From Escallonia rubra (Eukaryota; Streptophyta; Magnoliopsida; Escalloniales; Escalloniaceae), in contig JAVXUO010001662.1 in assembly GCA_033065855.1 (NCBI GenBank), positions 62,001-126,000 of the forward strand: DNA of 64,000 bases, written 5' to 3'. A program made the translations under genes and the position numbers. Shown piece by piece: positions 1-11,359 of this stretch (position 1 is the first letter of the stretch; each line of letters opens with the position of its first letter). The notes under the pieces are model-generated. The model worked only from the letters and a program-made list of their open reading frames with translations, was not told the DNA's origin and did not search any database.

Positions 1-377
1 AAATCCGTCGCTAAAAGACTTTCTACGGATCAATAAGTCTGTTTAGATATACACTGTAGCGACGAAATTAATGTTGTAAAGAATTTTGTGATAAAAATTA
101 TGGCGCTAAATTTTTTTCTGAAAAATCAGATATTAGACAGAAATATAGAAAATACTTTTAGCGACGGAATATTCTGTGGCTAAAAGTAATTAATTCCGTC
201 GGTAAAGTGACATTTTTAGCGACGGATCAAATAATTCTGTCGCCAATCTTTTAGTGACGGGGTATTTAACAACGGACTTTTAGCGACGGACAGTCCATCA
301 CTAAACGTCTTTAACGATGAAAAATGGACTTTTAGCGAGGGACTTTTCCGTCGCTAAAAGTCCTTAATCTTGTAGTG
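1..377. mobile_element. CACTA (En/Spm) transposon, right end only
   Basis: The stretch is filled with direct and inverted copies of the subterminal motif TTAGCGACGG / CCGTCGCTAA and ends in CTTGTAGTG at 377, the reverse complement of the CACTACAAG terminus. The element starts outside the window and no coding sequence is visible here. Base 378 onward (atc) matches an uninterrupted copy of the same flanking repeat near 12510 (ggcatcatcggg), which serves as an empty site and fits a 3-bp target duplication atc. The motif dialect matches the elements at 20620, 29606 and 34775. Confidence 0.88.
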
Positions 378-1691
378 ATCATCGGGCATTGCCGTGGCGA
401 TCGTTATGTCAGGGGCACGTGACTCAGGAAAAGCCCAGGGGGCATTGGGCATCACAGCGCTATCGTTAAACCAATGAAGTAATGAGTAGGTGGTTAAGGC
501 CACTTGAGCACCACCTACATGTCCTTGGATGCCTAATGAGGAGTTTATGAAGTTATGTGAGAAAATAAAATTATTTTTTTGAGTGTAGAAAAGAGATGAT
601 ATGGGTTAGGGATCCGAGAAGTGTCACCCTAGAGCATATTATGAGACTTCAATTTCAGTAAAAATGATAGTGGGTATGAAGCGTAAATTCATGTTTTTTT
701 TGTTGGTCGAAAAAGTACAGGAGTGAAAGAGAGGGAGTGTGAAAGACTGTGGTGGAAAGAGATGGCATGAGAGTGTCGGGACTGGTGAAGGGAAGAAGAA
801 GAAGAAGGGGAATTAGTAAGGGGTGGGGGTAGGGTAAAGTGGTGGCAGAGGGGGGAATGGCTTAGGGTTGAGGTGTGAAAATGAGTTAGGGTCACAATCG
901 GACTAAGGGGGTGGGATCGATTGGTGAGAGAATAGGAGAAGATGAATAGATCCTATTTTTTCTTTCTTTCTCTCCAAAACTGCCCAGGTGATCGCCCTTA
1001 TCCACTATCTTTTTTTTTAGGGGTGGGGGTAGGTGGGGGAGAGGGGGGGGGGGGGGGAGGTGGTCTTGGTAGGTTACCTTGCATGGCCAACCCCTCTTCC
1101 TCTTTTGTTTTTCTTTTTTTTTTTTGGTTTTCTTTTGCTAACCTTAATACTTGGCCACCAAAGGTGTTATGGGGTATGAAATTTTTTTGAAAACTTTTCT
1201 AAGTCTTAGAAAGGGGATAAATAGGCTTAGGTAAACGTGCTGAGAGAGGAGCCTGGGATTTTTCACACGACAGCGAGAGGTCAAGGTTAGTGGCGGAGCT
1301 AGAAACTTAGTTCAAGGTGGGCACATAATAGCCAAAACATTTTGACCTAAAATACTGTTGTCAATAAATTAGACCTAACAAAATGAAAACTTAAGTGAAC
1401 GTGGTCCAAAGGGGCAAGGAATAAGAACTCAAGTTCGGCAATTCGAACGTCCTAATTCGTTCAAGTGAAGCAATATATTCAACTTGATCATGAATGCTCA
1501 AAATTCTCAAATCTCAATTGTCAAATTGAATGCTAAAAATTCTCCCCAAATGCCAGATTTCCACTTCCTAATTGCAACCACAATCAGCTATTGCCAAACC
1601 CTCAATCAAAAATTAAAAATCCCAACAAACCTCAATGTGAAACATATACACCCACCAACAACGAGCAACAATTGCAATCTAAAAATAAATA
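378..1691. repeat. Dispersed repeat, copy A (non-LTR part)
   Basis: This segment is closely similar to 12510-13788, with small indels throughout. It opens with one unit of a tandem repeat that is multiplied at 12100-12680, then runs through a G-rich tract near 1021-1065 into a part beginning tggcggagctagaaactt. It has no plausible coding sequence; short reading frames are not preserved in the other copy. The nature of the parent element is not clear. Both copies are followed by the same gypsy LTR, so the two sequences were joined before they were duplicated. Confidence 0.7.
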
Positions 1692-3120
1692 TATAATATC
1701 CCGTACTTTCGAGCGGTGTAAAATAATACATGTGACCCAAAAAATAAATGGGCGATAATTTGAGCAATACTCGGGGATTAGCAGAGTATGAAAATTTATA
1801 ATGATTTTGGGGCAAAAATATAAATTTAAAAATTTTTGAGATCATTTTGTAAGTTGGGGAAACTTCGGGGAGGAAAGTGAAAATAAAGGAAAAATAGAAG
1901 AAACAGAGCAGAGAAGGGAAAAGAAGAACTGAGCACAGTGCTCGGACAATAACAGAGAAGAAAACAGAAGAAGAAGGAAAGTGGGAGAGAATTAAAAAAC
2001 CTTCTTTGGCGGTAATCTTTCTCTTTCTTAGTTTAGTGGGTGAATTTAGTGTGTTTGGGTGTTTTCTGTGTGCAAAGTGTGTGTGTGTGTGTGCGCGCAC
2101 GCGCGCGCGCATTTTCTTGTGGGTTTAGGTGTGTGGTATACTGTGTAGCTCATGTGCGTGTCCGTGAAAAAAAAAGATGAAGGGGAATGGGAGACACAGC
2201 AGCAGCTTTGGTGCTGTGCTGTGTGAAGTGGGTGTTCTTGTGTGAGTTTGGGCGTAATTTTGGTGTACTCGTGTGTGTTAAATATGTGTGTGTGTAGTAT
2301 AAAGTTTACAAGTGCATGTATGAAGAAAATTGCGTGGGGTTGGTGTGTGTTTCACAGCATGTCGTATGTGTGTGTGTGTGTAACAGAGCTTCAGGTGTGT
2401 GTGCGGGTGTGGTATGTGGGTGTGTGTGAGTGTGATTATGTGTATTAGTGTGTGTATTTAGGTGTAGTTATAGATAGGTAGGTGTTTTGGGTGTGTTTGG
2501 AAAGTAATCGTGTGTGTAAAATGAGTGTACAAGAGAGAGAGAGAGAGTTCAAGGTGGTTTAAGGGTGTTTTAATTTAAACAGTAAGTGTAATTTTCACTA
2601 AAGATAGGGAAGTTTTAGGCATTTTATTTCATGAATTTGTTAAAATAGTTCTATTTAGATTTTGACAAAGTTCAAAAAAGTAACTCCCTATTATTTTTAC
2701 GAGACGTACTCTGTAAAAAATTTTGGAATTTTTCAGTGTCTGCAATGGATGTTAAATTAGGATATCAATTAAAAGGAATTCCTTAATTATTTGACATAGG
2801 AAACTAAGTTGTTTTAATCTAAAAATTTTAGAAAAACCTTATATTATTGATATATTTCAATACCTAAAATTTCGTGTCATTCCGAGGTCAATAGGTATTT
2901 TTAGAGGAATCGGCTTCTGAGCTTTTATCTGGACACCAGTTTGGAATTTTCTAGCAAAAATTTTCCAAAACCTTTTTAACCCAAAATGACTTCGGAATGA
3001 TTAAAATAGTGTTATAATCTGTTTTTTGAGATTTTTTCGATGCAGTAATCTCCATGAGATATTTTGGTAATTTACCACCTAGAGGGGATATTTTGTAATT
3101 TAACCTACAAAAGGTATTTG
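1692..3120 (+). mobile_element. Truncated gypsy LTR, copy A
   Basis: It begins TATAATATCCCG, a decayed TGTAACATCCC-type gypsy LTR start, and parallels 13789-15372. It includes a purine-rich leader (about 1870-1990), a GT-rich microsatellite belt (2075-2540) with a GCGCGC tract near 2095-2110, and an AT-rich tail. Similarity stops near 3120, about 1.7 kb before the LTR end present in the other copy. No primer-binding site or internal domain follows. Confidence 0.75.
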
Positions 3121-4116
3121 CTAGTAAAGAATGCAAAAAATGCAAGGCTAACCACATGAAAGGCATTGACTAAAAAAGCAAAAAGTTGATTATTGGTGCA
3201 GCTTGATTAAGATAAGAGAAAATACCAATAAACGCGTGACACTATGGGGAGCTATATTAGTGACAAAAAAGGAAAACGAGAAATGGATATATGGATCGTA
3301 GTAACTATAAATTGGAAGCTTACTACTTCCATGTCACCACTTTATCTTATATACCATTAAAGTGCAAGTCAAAACAGTTCTGCTTTGCGAAAGAAGGTCA
3401 CAAAGTCAAAGAAAACATTAAAGTCAATCCCGATATACTGATGTTTGCTTCATTCAGTTTTTCTGTTCTACTTTGGTTTATTCAGGAAGCACCAATGGGA
3501 ACTGTAGTGCGGTCTACCCTCACTACAAGTAAAAATTTAGGTGATGGGCTACAAAATAAGTACTAAAAATTACTCAAATCGAAAGATCTTTATCTTAATT
3601 CACAAAACGAACAATCGATTTCGTCTTTCTTTTTCTATATGCTCCTTCTGTCCAAGAAACAGTCAGTGTTCCTTTTCATAACAGAGAACAAAAAGTTGAT
3701 TTTCTTATACGTACCTACACTTTGTATCAAACTAACGCGAAGACACTTAAACTATGCGTATTGGGGTGCCACTTTCTCTTTCAACTTCTTTGGGTGTACC
3801 ATGAAAGAAAAAAGAAAACAGCCAAGCATAAGAAACACACTTTCCAAAAGCAGAATATGTTGGTATCACTTGCTATATTGGAACAAGACCTGCTTGTGTT
3901 TAAGTGACGAATCCAAGCGCCGGAAACATACGCAGACGTTTCCTTCAACTTGATAGCGTGTGGGTCACTTGCCATTAGTCCCCCCTCACTTTCCACATGC
4001 TCTATATTATGCTGAATTTTATAACCCTTCGCAGTAATTATCAATTAACTTTCCATCAATCAGCCTATTATATTATATATTCATAATAATGCGTAAGAAT
4101 CAACCCAAAACAGTAT
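3121..4116. other. Upstream region of the peptidase gene, no gene seen
   Basis: AT-rich, with only short reading frames that lack recognisable motifs. It probably contains the distal promoter of the gene at 4280. No transposon ends were recognised. Confidence 0.5.
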
Positions 4117-4124
4117 CCACGTGG
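4117..4124. promoter_or_regulatory. G-box palindrome CCACGTGG
   Basis: A perfect 8-bp palindrome with a CACGTG core about 55 bp upstream of a TATA box. In plants such sites are bound by bZIP and bHLH factors. Its position suggests a real promoter element of the peptidase gene; function is inferred. Confidence 0.5.
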
Positions 4125-4170
4125 AAATTTCCATTGCGCTAGTGGGATCCCATATCCTTGTCTTTGCTGC

Positions 4171-4177
4171 TATATAA
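4171..4177 (+). promoter_or_regulatory. TATA box of the peptidase gene
   Basis: TATATAAGG lies about 109 bp upstream of the ATG at 4280. Transcription would start near 4200, leaving a short CT-rich 5' leader. Confidence 0.65.
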
Positions 4178-4279
4178 GGCTCATCCCCTCCCCTAACACT
4201 CCACACTTCAAGCCACTGATCCACTTCTCTCTCTGATTCTCAAAGTAATCACTTTACTCTTATATAACTTGATTCGAAG

Positions 4280-7200
4280 ATGAGAATTGAAGGAGAAAAG
4301 AGATATGAACTATTACTAGCAGCAAGAGATTCTGACTATGTGAAGAATGTGTATGGTGGGTACTTCAATGTGTTTGTCGCAGCCTTTGGAGAAGAAGGAG
4401 AAAGATGGGACTTGTTTAGGGTTGTTGATGGAGAGTTCCCAAGTATGAATGAGCTCCACAACTATGATGGGTTTGTGGTTAGTGGTAGCCCTTATGATGC
4501 TTATGGAGATGACTCTTGGATTCTTGAGCTTTGCTTTCTTCTGCAAACCCTGGATGCTATGCAAAAGAAGGTGCTTGGTATTTGCTTTGGTCACCAGGTA
4601 ACTTGAGATGATGAACATCAGTTTCTATATTTCTTTCCGCACCATTTTGGCAATCTCTACAATCTGCTTCATGGTAAGTATGCATAAACAAGTTAATAGT
4701 TCTTCAGCAAACAAGACATGTTGGAAAATAAACTTGATTTAGTTTTTTAGAGTGGTGATTAATGTGACATGTTAGTGGGTTATTAAGTTATGTCTTAGTG
4801 GGTGCATAAGTTACAAGTGCATTATTGTTATGTGTTAGTGGAAGTAGTGGCTATTATATTGTTGAAATAGTGGGTTAGTGGTATATTTATTACATGTCTA
4901 AGAGTTACTTAGAAATACTATAAAAATGTGTAAGATGATGCAAGTGAAAGGAGAGGAAGAACTATGAGATAAATTTTTTAAGGTATATTATGTGTTCTCT
5001 TCAAGTTCTCTCCATGTCCTCCTCATATAAGTGAGTGTATGAGTTTGAGTGCAACAAAGTGTGAGCTTGAGTGATCCATTTGTCTCCAACAAAGTGGTAT
5101 CAGAGCCACAACGGTCCTAGTGGATGTTGTGGCGTTAATGTTTTAGTCACTACGGTTGTAGAAAAAAGTATCCGAAATGGATATTTGCTGTGAGAAACTG
5201 TTGTTCTCAAATTATGTGAGAATGCGGAGTGTCCTTTCGTTGTATCTCAAATCATGTGATTTGTGGGATGTGGTCAGTGAAGAACTACATGGTAGCTTGT
5301 CAAAAGGAGTTCGACAAAAGAAGGAAGAAAAGGCACTCCGAGTATTGCAGAAGGCCGTCCATACAGAGATATGGATGTGCATTGGAGATGTAAGATCTCC
5401 AAGTGATGTTTGGCAAATGATCGAGGTCATTGCTTCCAACCGTAGACGTGACTTCTTACCCAAGGAGTATTGGGTACAAAGCTGGGAAGAAGATGAGTTC
5501 ACAAATGAAGATGGTGAACATCTCGAGGAAGAAACTCTAATGCAGGATGAAAACGAGTTTCCCACATCCGAAGCTAAAGAAATAGAGGAGACAAAGGCTG
5601 AACAAGAGTTCAAGGCTTTTAAAGCCAGTGAGAACGACAAGTTGACAAATGGAGAAGAGCCAGTTGAAAAGATAAAGGAGAGCGAGAACACAGATGGTGA
5701 TGATAATGCTCAATATGAAGAGATGGAAGATGAGAGCATTGACAAAGATGTAAGAGTTCACGGAGGTCAAAACGTGAACAACTCAGGTATGACCTTTGAT
5801 GTTTCTTTAAGAGAAGAAAATGTGGTTGGGTCATTTCCACTATACAGCCTCTCAAATTTTGAAGAAGAGAGTAATGATTACTTTCTCATGGCTAAGAATG
5901 ATGTGATAGTGCCACAAGAATATGCAGCTAAGGTTGATGTTTTGAAAACTTATTTCATTGAAAATCATCCTAGGGAGTTGTTTTTTATGACTAGGAAGGA
6001 CAATGATTTTGTTGAAAGTCGAACGAGTTATTATCCTCAACTTGGTGTGGAGAATTTGTTGAGTGACACAGGTTGGGTAAACATGGAGATGTTTTTTGAC
6101 CTAGAGGAGTTACTTGAAATGTCCAGAGAAAATGGACAAGATCCAATATGCACACAAGTGACGAAGAAATGCCAGAGGTGCAACAAAAAGATGTGCCACA
6201 TACGATACACGTCAAAAGAAATGGCAAAGAAGATTGTTGCTGTTGATGGAATTGGAGATGAAGACCATTATTGGCACTTATCAAGCCCCTCAATCAAGAA
6301 GAATAATTGAAGACACAAATCAAGTTTAAAGGGGAGTGTTGGAAAATAAACTTGATTTAGTTTTTTAGAGTGGTGATTAATGTGACATGTTAGTGGGTTA
6401 TTAAGTTATGTCTTAGTGGGTGCATAAGTTACAAGTGCATTATTGTTATGTGTTAGTGGAAGTAGTGGCTATTATATTGTTGAAATAGTGGGTTAGTGGT
6501 ATATTTATTACATGTCTAGGAGTTACTTAGAAATACTATAAAAATGTGTAAGATGATGCAAGTGAAAGGAGAGGAAGAACTATGAGATAAATTTTTTAAG
6601 GTATATTATGTGTTCTCTTCAAGTTCTCTCCATGTCCTCCTCATATAAGTGAGTGTATGAGTTTGAGTGCAACAAAGTGTGAGCTTGAGTGATTCATTTG
6701 TCTCCAACAAGACATGCAAAAATAGACTCATTCTATCCTATGATCATCTAGTTAAATGAGAAGTAACCAAGAGTTTACCTCCTTGTTTCTTCTTCTTAGG
6801 TTTTGTGCAGAGCTTTTGGCGGAAAAGTTGGAAAAGCTTATAGCGGATGGGATATTGGTTTAAGAAAAGTGAAGATTGTGAAAGATTCCTCCCCTTGTAG
6901 CTTCCTTGATGGCTTGGATGAATTCCCACCAGCCCTTTCGATCATTGAGTGCCACCAAGATGAGGTTTGGGAGGTCCCTATGGGAGCGGAAGTGATTGCG
7001 TTCTCCGAGAAAACAGGTGTCGAGATGTTCTCAATTGGGGACAACATTCTTGGAATTCAAGGGCATCCTGAGTACACCAAAGATATTCTAAATAATCTCA
7101 TTGATCGTCTTCTCACAAACGATGCTATAGAGGTAATAGCCTAGTAAAATAATTTAGTAGTTTTTGATAATCCATCAAGTATTACACTGTTCCCAAATTT

Positions 7201-7365
7201 GATAACTTTTTAGCAATTTGATATGTTACTTTGTTTTTCAATCTGATCATCTTACAGAAAGGTTTTGCTGAAGATGCTAGATTGAAATTGCAAGTTGCTG
7301 AACCAGATAGGAAATGCTGGGAAAGGATTTGTAGAGCATTTCTGAAGGGAATTTGGAATCAATGA
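4280..7365 (+). CDS. GGP-like: Gamma-glutamyl peptidase-like class I glutamine amidotransferase
   Basis: Three exons with GT-AG borders (4280-4597, 6800-7132, 7258-7365) encode 252 residues, the usual length for plant GGP proteins. The nucleophile elbow GICFGHQ (Cys102) ends exon 1, and the catalytic His-Glu pair is in GIQGHPEYT of exon 2. The plant GGP signature ([16 protein letters not shown]) follows the elbow. In Arabidopsis the family hydrolyses gamma-glutamyl bonds of glutathione conjugates during glucosinolate and camalexin synthesis; the substrate here is unknown. The protein lacks a signal peptide and is probably cytosolic. All three exons are open, so the gene looks functional. Intron 1 is about 2.2 kb because it holds the LTR retrotransposon at 4719-6709 in sense orientation. 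A TATA box and a G-box lie upstream. Confidence 0.93.
4719..5091 (+). repeat. 5' LTR of the intronic retrotransposon
   Basis: It begins TGTTGGAAAA and ends GTCTCCAACA, and is 373 bp long, equal to the copy at 6337. A possible TATA-like ACTATAAAAA motif lies near 4918-4927. Confidence 0.95.
5095..5107 (+). other. Primer-binding site, initiator-Met tRNA type
   Basis: TGGTATCAGAGCC begins four bases after the 5' LTR end, the standard position and sequence for a plant LTR retrotransposon primer-binding site. Confidence 0.9.
5177..6310 (+). CDS. gag-like protein of the intronic retrotransposon
   Basis: A single 377-residue uninterrupted ORF between the LTRs. Residues about 10-95 resemble the Ty1/copia capsid region (DUF4219/UBN2 type), with [22 protein letters not shown] followed by an LWDVV-style helix and SPSDVWQMI. 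Residues about 103-195 are very rich in Glu, Asp and Lys, unlike a normal gag. A cysteine cluster [10 protein letters not shown] near residues 330-345 sits where a zinc knuckle might be expected but does not fit CX2CX4HX4C. No DTG protease motif or polymerase motifs are present. The long open frame in an otherwise non-coding element suggests selection on a structural protein, as in TR-GAG elements. The C-terminal part was not recognised. Confidence 0.75.
   Translation: MDICCEKLLFSNYVRMRSVLSLYLKSCDLWDVVSEELHGSLSKGVRQKKEEKALRVLQKAVHTEIWMCIGDVRSPSDVWQMIEVIASNRRRDFLPKEYWVQSWEEDEFTNEDGEHLEEETLMQDENEFPTSEAKEIEETKAEQEFKAFKASENDKLTNGEEPVEKIKESENTDGDDNAQYEEMEDESIDKDVRVHGGQNVNNSGMTFDVSLREENVVGSFPLYSLSNFEEESNDYFLMAKNDVIVPQEYAAKVDVLKTYFIENHPRELFFMTRKDNDFVESRTSYYPQLGVENLLSDTGWVNMEMFFDLEELLEMSRENGQDPICTQVTKKCQRCNKKMCHIRYTSKEMAKKIVAVDGIGDEDHYWHLSSPSIKKNN
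6337..6709 (+). repeat. 3' LTR of the intronic retrotransposon
   Basis: It matches the 5' LTR except at two positions and is directly preceded by the polypurine tract at 6328-6336. Confidence 0.95.
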
Positions 7366-8589
7366 CCTACTTATTCTTTTGACAAGTTGGGTCCCTTTAA
7401 CTGTATACTTTTGTGGTGAGGTGTACGTTGAAACCTATATACGGTTGGCATCTAACAAGTGTTAAATACAATATGTATTCTTCAGTACAATAGTGGAGCA
7501 ACAAAGTTTTGGAGGAACTTAAAATTTTCTATTCAGTTCATTATGTATGTAGGCTTTTAGACAGTCATTGAAGTTCCCACTCCCAACACCTAGTAGGAGC
7601 AGTATCATGGAAGCAATTACAAGTATTTGCCGAAGCAATGTAGAGCTACAAAAGTAGGTGCCGCGGTTGTCCATTACAGCATTTCGTACAACAGCATTAG
7701 TCAACGTTTGAATCCAGCACTTCACATTCTAAGGCAGAAAATATACTGTCCGCTAAAGACAAAAATGAGGGGGAAAAAGTTTACTACTCGGTTCGTCCCT
7801 AAAAGATATGTCTTTGAGACAATGTATATCCCTTTTCACACAATAACGAATGTGCTAGTGATACTTAAGCAACTGGCTCAACTATACACACTTTGCAAAT
7901 TCCTGATCTTTGAAAGAACGTTTGCTCTTCGAAATATGCTTAGACCTTTGTATTATGGATGAAAGCAAAGGGCATTCATTTTGATTTTTATTTGAGCTAG
8001 TAATAATGTTAGTTCACTAGGTGGAATGCTGAAATGGACTCGACCACATTGCACCTCGTGTAAATGCTTTGAAACAAGAATGAGCTTGGGAATGCCAGGA
8101 ATTTTGCCTGTGGTAACGCCAGGAATTTTGCCTATGGTAACAAAAAAACACGGTATCAATGGGAAAATTAACATAACAAAATGACTACCTGGAGGGGTGA
8201 ACATTCTTTGATCCTTTTTGTTCCAACAAAAGCTTCTATATAGCCAGCTCTGTTCAATTGTAATTACCTCTGCCTTTTTAGCTTGACTAATCGTGCAGCA
8301 AGGAGGAAGGCTTAGCGCTCCGTGGATCCCGTACGCTTCCCAATCAAGTCTCTTTGGCTAGAGGCTTCTAATGAACAAAAAAACAAAACAACTATTATAG
8401 AAGAGAGAGAAAGAACTCTGACATGTGATGTACCTTAGCGAGGTGGCACCTTTAGAGAGTGCCACTTGTTACCGATGATGTAATGCTTTCTGTGTCTGAC
8501 TTGAGAATTCATTTCCAATACCATTTCTGAAGCTGTTCTTCTCATTCTAAATCTTCAGAACTGAAAAAAAAAATAATAATAACCTAAGC
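7366..8589. other. 3' flank of the peptidase gene, no gene seen
   Basis: The first 150-200 bp probably hold the 3' UTR. A short direct repeat, gccaggaattttgcc, occurs twice near 8094-8131. Reading frames here are short and without recognisable motifs. Confidence 0.45.
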
Positions 8590-9221
8590 ACTAGTGGTGA
8601 CATCAACCGTTCAAATTGATCTGAACCACTCAAACCAATCCAATCCGAATCATTTAAAGATCTTAACGGTTTGGTTTCATATTTTTCAAACCGACGTTGG
8701 TTCGGTTTGATTCACGATTCACATTTTTTAAACCGATTCTAAACCAAAGCAAACCAACCTATGATATATTAATATATTTTTAATAACACTCCGTTGATAA
8801 TTGCACATATAGGGTATTAAGCAAATTCAAATAAACAAATCTTGAAAGTTAAAAGAAACGAAAATATTGACAACACTTCTAAAACAATTTTTTTGTGACC
8901 AATAACTAGTTTATCTTTACTCACTCTTTTCATTCATCAATGGGAACTTATATATTGAACGAAACGAGATTATATGCAATTTAGAAAATTATAACTTCAA
9001 TTTGTAATGTGCAACCGAACAACGTCTTTAAGTGGGCGCAAACCGATCCAAACCGACTAAGCCGAACCGTTTAAACCGACCAAGCCGAACCGTTTAAACC
9101 AAACCAAACCGAACCATCAAAACCGATGGTGTTTGGTTTAGTTCGGTTCACAATTTTTCAAACCGAATGGTAACGATTCGGTTTGCAGTTTGACCCCCAA
9201 ACCGAACCATGCTCACCCCTA
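8590..9221. mobile_element. hAT-like non-autonomous element or MITE
   Basis: The right edge reads AACCGAACCATGCTCACCCC, whose complement starts GGGGTGAGCATGGTTCGG, a terminal sequence seen on many plant hAT-derived MITEs. The left edge (CACTAGTGGTGACATCAACCG) looks like a decayed inverted counterpart. Both ends are rich in AAACCGAACC-type motifs that point inward, around an AT-rich core. No clear 8-bp target duplication was found and there is no coding potential. Confidence 0.55.
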
Positions 9222-10160
9222 CTAAGCAATGGATCCTGACATTGGAGCTTAGTATTGAATGTTGGACTTGTGACGATCGGCCCATTCTCTGTTCGTGCCT
9301 ATGCCCCTTCAACACTATCATTCCTCCAGCTCGGTTTGGGTTGCCTCGGTTCCTGTCCTTGCTCTGTCCCAAATCATTATACTTGTTATCTAGACACAAA
9401 AATACTCTTTGTGGCACATCCACGTGTAGTGCGAACCCACGTCCTTGTTATCGTGTACAACTCGCTAACTTCTCTTTCTCGTAAAAGCCAGGGGCATACA
9501 TGATAAACTATATTTATCATAGTTTGCCCCATGGAACATTATATCATTATCTCCTCTCTGGTGTCTATCGTAGCTAAACCCTTTTTATCAAATGAATTTT
9601 TGCATCGCTTGTCCCTAAGAACAAGATTAGGGTTGATAAACTCGTGACATGAAGGAAGTGGGTTAGCCATATAATTGGATGTCCCACATAGAATCCAGCC
9701 AAAGTCAAAAGCCAAATATGCTAATGTATGGGACTGAGCAAAGGCAAAACAAGGGCAGAGGCAGAGGATTCTAAGATAGAGCCTGAGAAGTGGCAGTGCT
9801 GCAAAGGCACAGTCATTGAGTGAATACACGACAACAGCCACAGTCCAAGGCTTAGGTCCAAAGTGTTTCTTTCTCTAGAATTCATGAGCTTTAAGATTCT
9901 AGAGTGAGAAAGTAAAATGTGAAAATGCGTTCGGATCTCCTTGAAATGAATTATTGAGTCCCATATTATAACAGTTCAGAAGGTGATGTTATCAAGCGAC
10001 ACCTTGGGAATGACACCTTACTGAGGAGGCCACACACGTTTATGCTCCACATACTGTCGGATTTCATATTTACTTGGCCCACCCTAGACAGTTTTGTTTG
10101 TCGATCTGGAAGACCTAGCTCACACAACAATAGTGTGGCTAGAGAACCCCTTGATCCAAC
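9222..10160. other. Unassigned intergenic sequence
   Basis: No recognisable gene, transposon end or RNA gene. Short overlapping frames on both strands are not supported by motifs or splice structure. Confidence 0.4.
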
Positions 10161-10980
10161 CACCAATTCAAGCCCATACTGAGTCCCATAGGGCCCTCAA
10201 GAGATGCAAAGGAACTAGCAGCAATAGAGAAGGCCCGGCGCTCAACTAATCCCCTCTGAGCCCAGGGAGTCATAGTCCACACGGGGTGCGGATAAAGAAA
10301 CCCAATGCCGGAGCATGTAAACTTGTCATGCAGACACCTTAGTGGAGACAGTGTCCAAATGATTCATATATCCCACAGGTTATTATCGTGCCAAACCACA
10401 GAGCGCACCAACGTAGTATCCCGGAGGAGTCGCCTACCTAATGGATCGAGGTAGTATCTAGAAGGAGCTACCTATCCGACATGCTAAGGTAGTATCCCCA
10501 AGGATTCCCCTCATGCATTACGACTTGGAGCTCTCTGGCGGCAATAGTGTCCCAAAGGAGTTGCATGTACCCACAATGAGTCCTTGTGCCAGACTCGGAA
10601 GTGCCAGTGTAGTTTCCCAGATGAGTTGCCTACCCGAAGGGCCGAGGTAGTGTATCCGAGGAATCGCCAATCTAGCGGTTAGGGAATCCTCATGTTGGAG
10701 CACTTGGAGCTCCCTTGGGAGATAGTGTCCAGGATGAGTCATTTATCCCTATGATGAGTCCTTATGCCAGAGCACTAAGAGATCACCAAGGTAGTATCCT
10801 GGATGAGTTACCTACTGCATGGGTTGAGGTATGGAGGAGTCGGTTATGTGACAGAAGGGGAGTCCTCGTGCTTGAAAACTTAGACCTCCCTGAGGTAGTG
10901 TTGGGAAGGATTGGACCAAAATTTGGGGCGTGCTCTCTGACAGAGTGTCGGGTGAAGTGTTATATGTGGTGACAGGGGTC
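10161..10980. repeat. Degenerate short-period repeat with GTAGTATCC motif
   Basis: Variants of the motif ggtagtatccNNaggagtcgcctacc recur every roughly 45-60 bp (for example near 10413, 10450, 10493, 10630 and 10790). The unit is too degenerate to be coding. It looks like a decayed minisatellite, possibly inside an old retroelement LTR. Confidence 0.5.
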
Positions 10981-11359
10981 GCTTAATAGTTACGATGCTC
11001 CAGATGAGCACTATATGTGTAGTTGGTTCCTTACCTTATGACATGATTCTCAGCTTCTTACTGAAACTCTAGAGCACGAGAGGGTCATGGTCACCAAGTG
11101 TGCAGCCACATAACATGACGATATGGCATAGGCGTGCTTGAGGAAAAAGTGCAGGCGAAACGTGGCAAGGGGTGGCACTCAAGCACGATCATATCTCACA
11201 GAAGCTGGCCACGATGACGGGTTTGTACCAGGGGCAAGTGACATGGTGAAAACACAAGGGCATGGTCAGGGGCCGCAGTGGGGGCATCGTGCTGAGGACA
11301 CGTGATATGGAGACACGGTCGGGCATTATAGTGATCAGGCATGGCGATAGGATTCGTGG

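Larger units (their letters stand above)
4719..6709 (+). mobile_element. Short non-autonomous LTR retrotransposon (gag-only) in an intron
   Basis: Complete element: 5' LTR 4719-5091 and 3' LTR 6337-6709, each 373 bp with TGTTGG...CCAACA ends and two visible differences (A/G in gtctaRgagtt, C/T in gtgatYcattt). Five-base target duplications AGACA lie at 4714-4718 and 6710-6714. The primer-binding site TGGTATCAGAGCC (5095-5107) matches the 3' end of initiator-Met tRNA, and the polypurine tract AAAGGGGAG abuts the 3' LTR. The interior holds one open reading frame and no protease, integrase or reverse transcriptase. The two LTR mismatches indicate recent insertion. Mobilisation would need pol from another, probably Ty1/copia, element. 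Confidence 0.95.

Noticed and set aside
2075-2540. Reading frames in the GT-rich belts (also 14160-14800)
   Set aside because: They are microsatellite translations (VCVCVC, THTHTH) not preserved between the two repeat copies.
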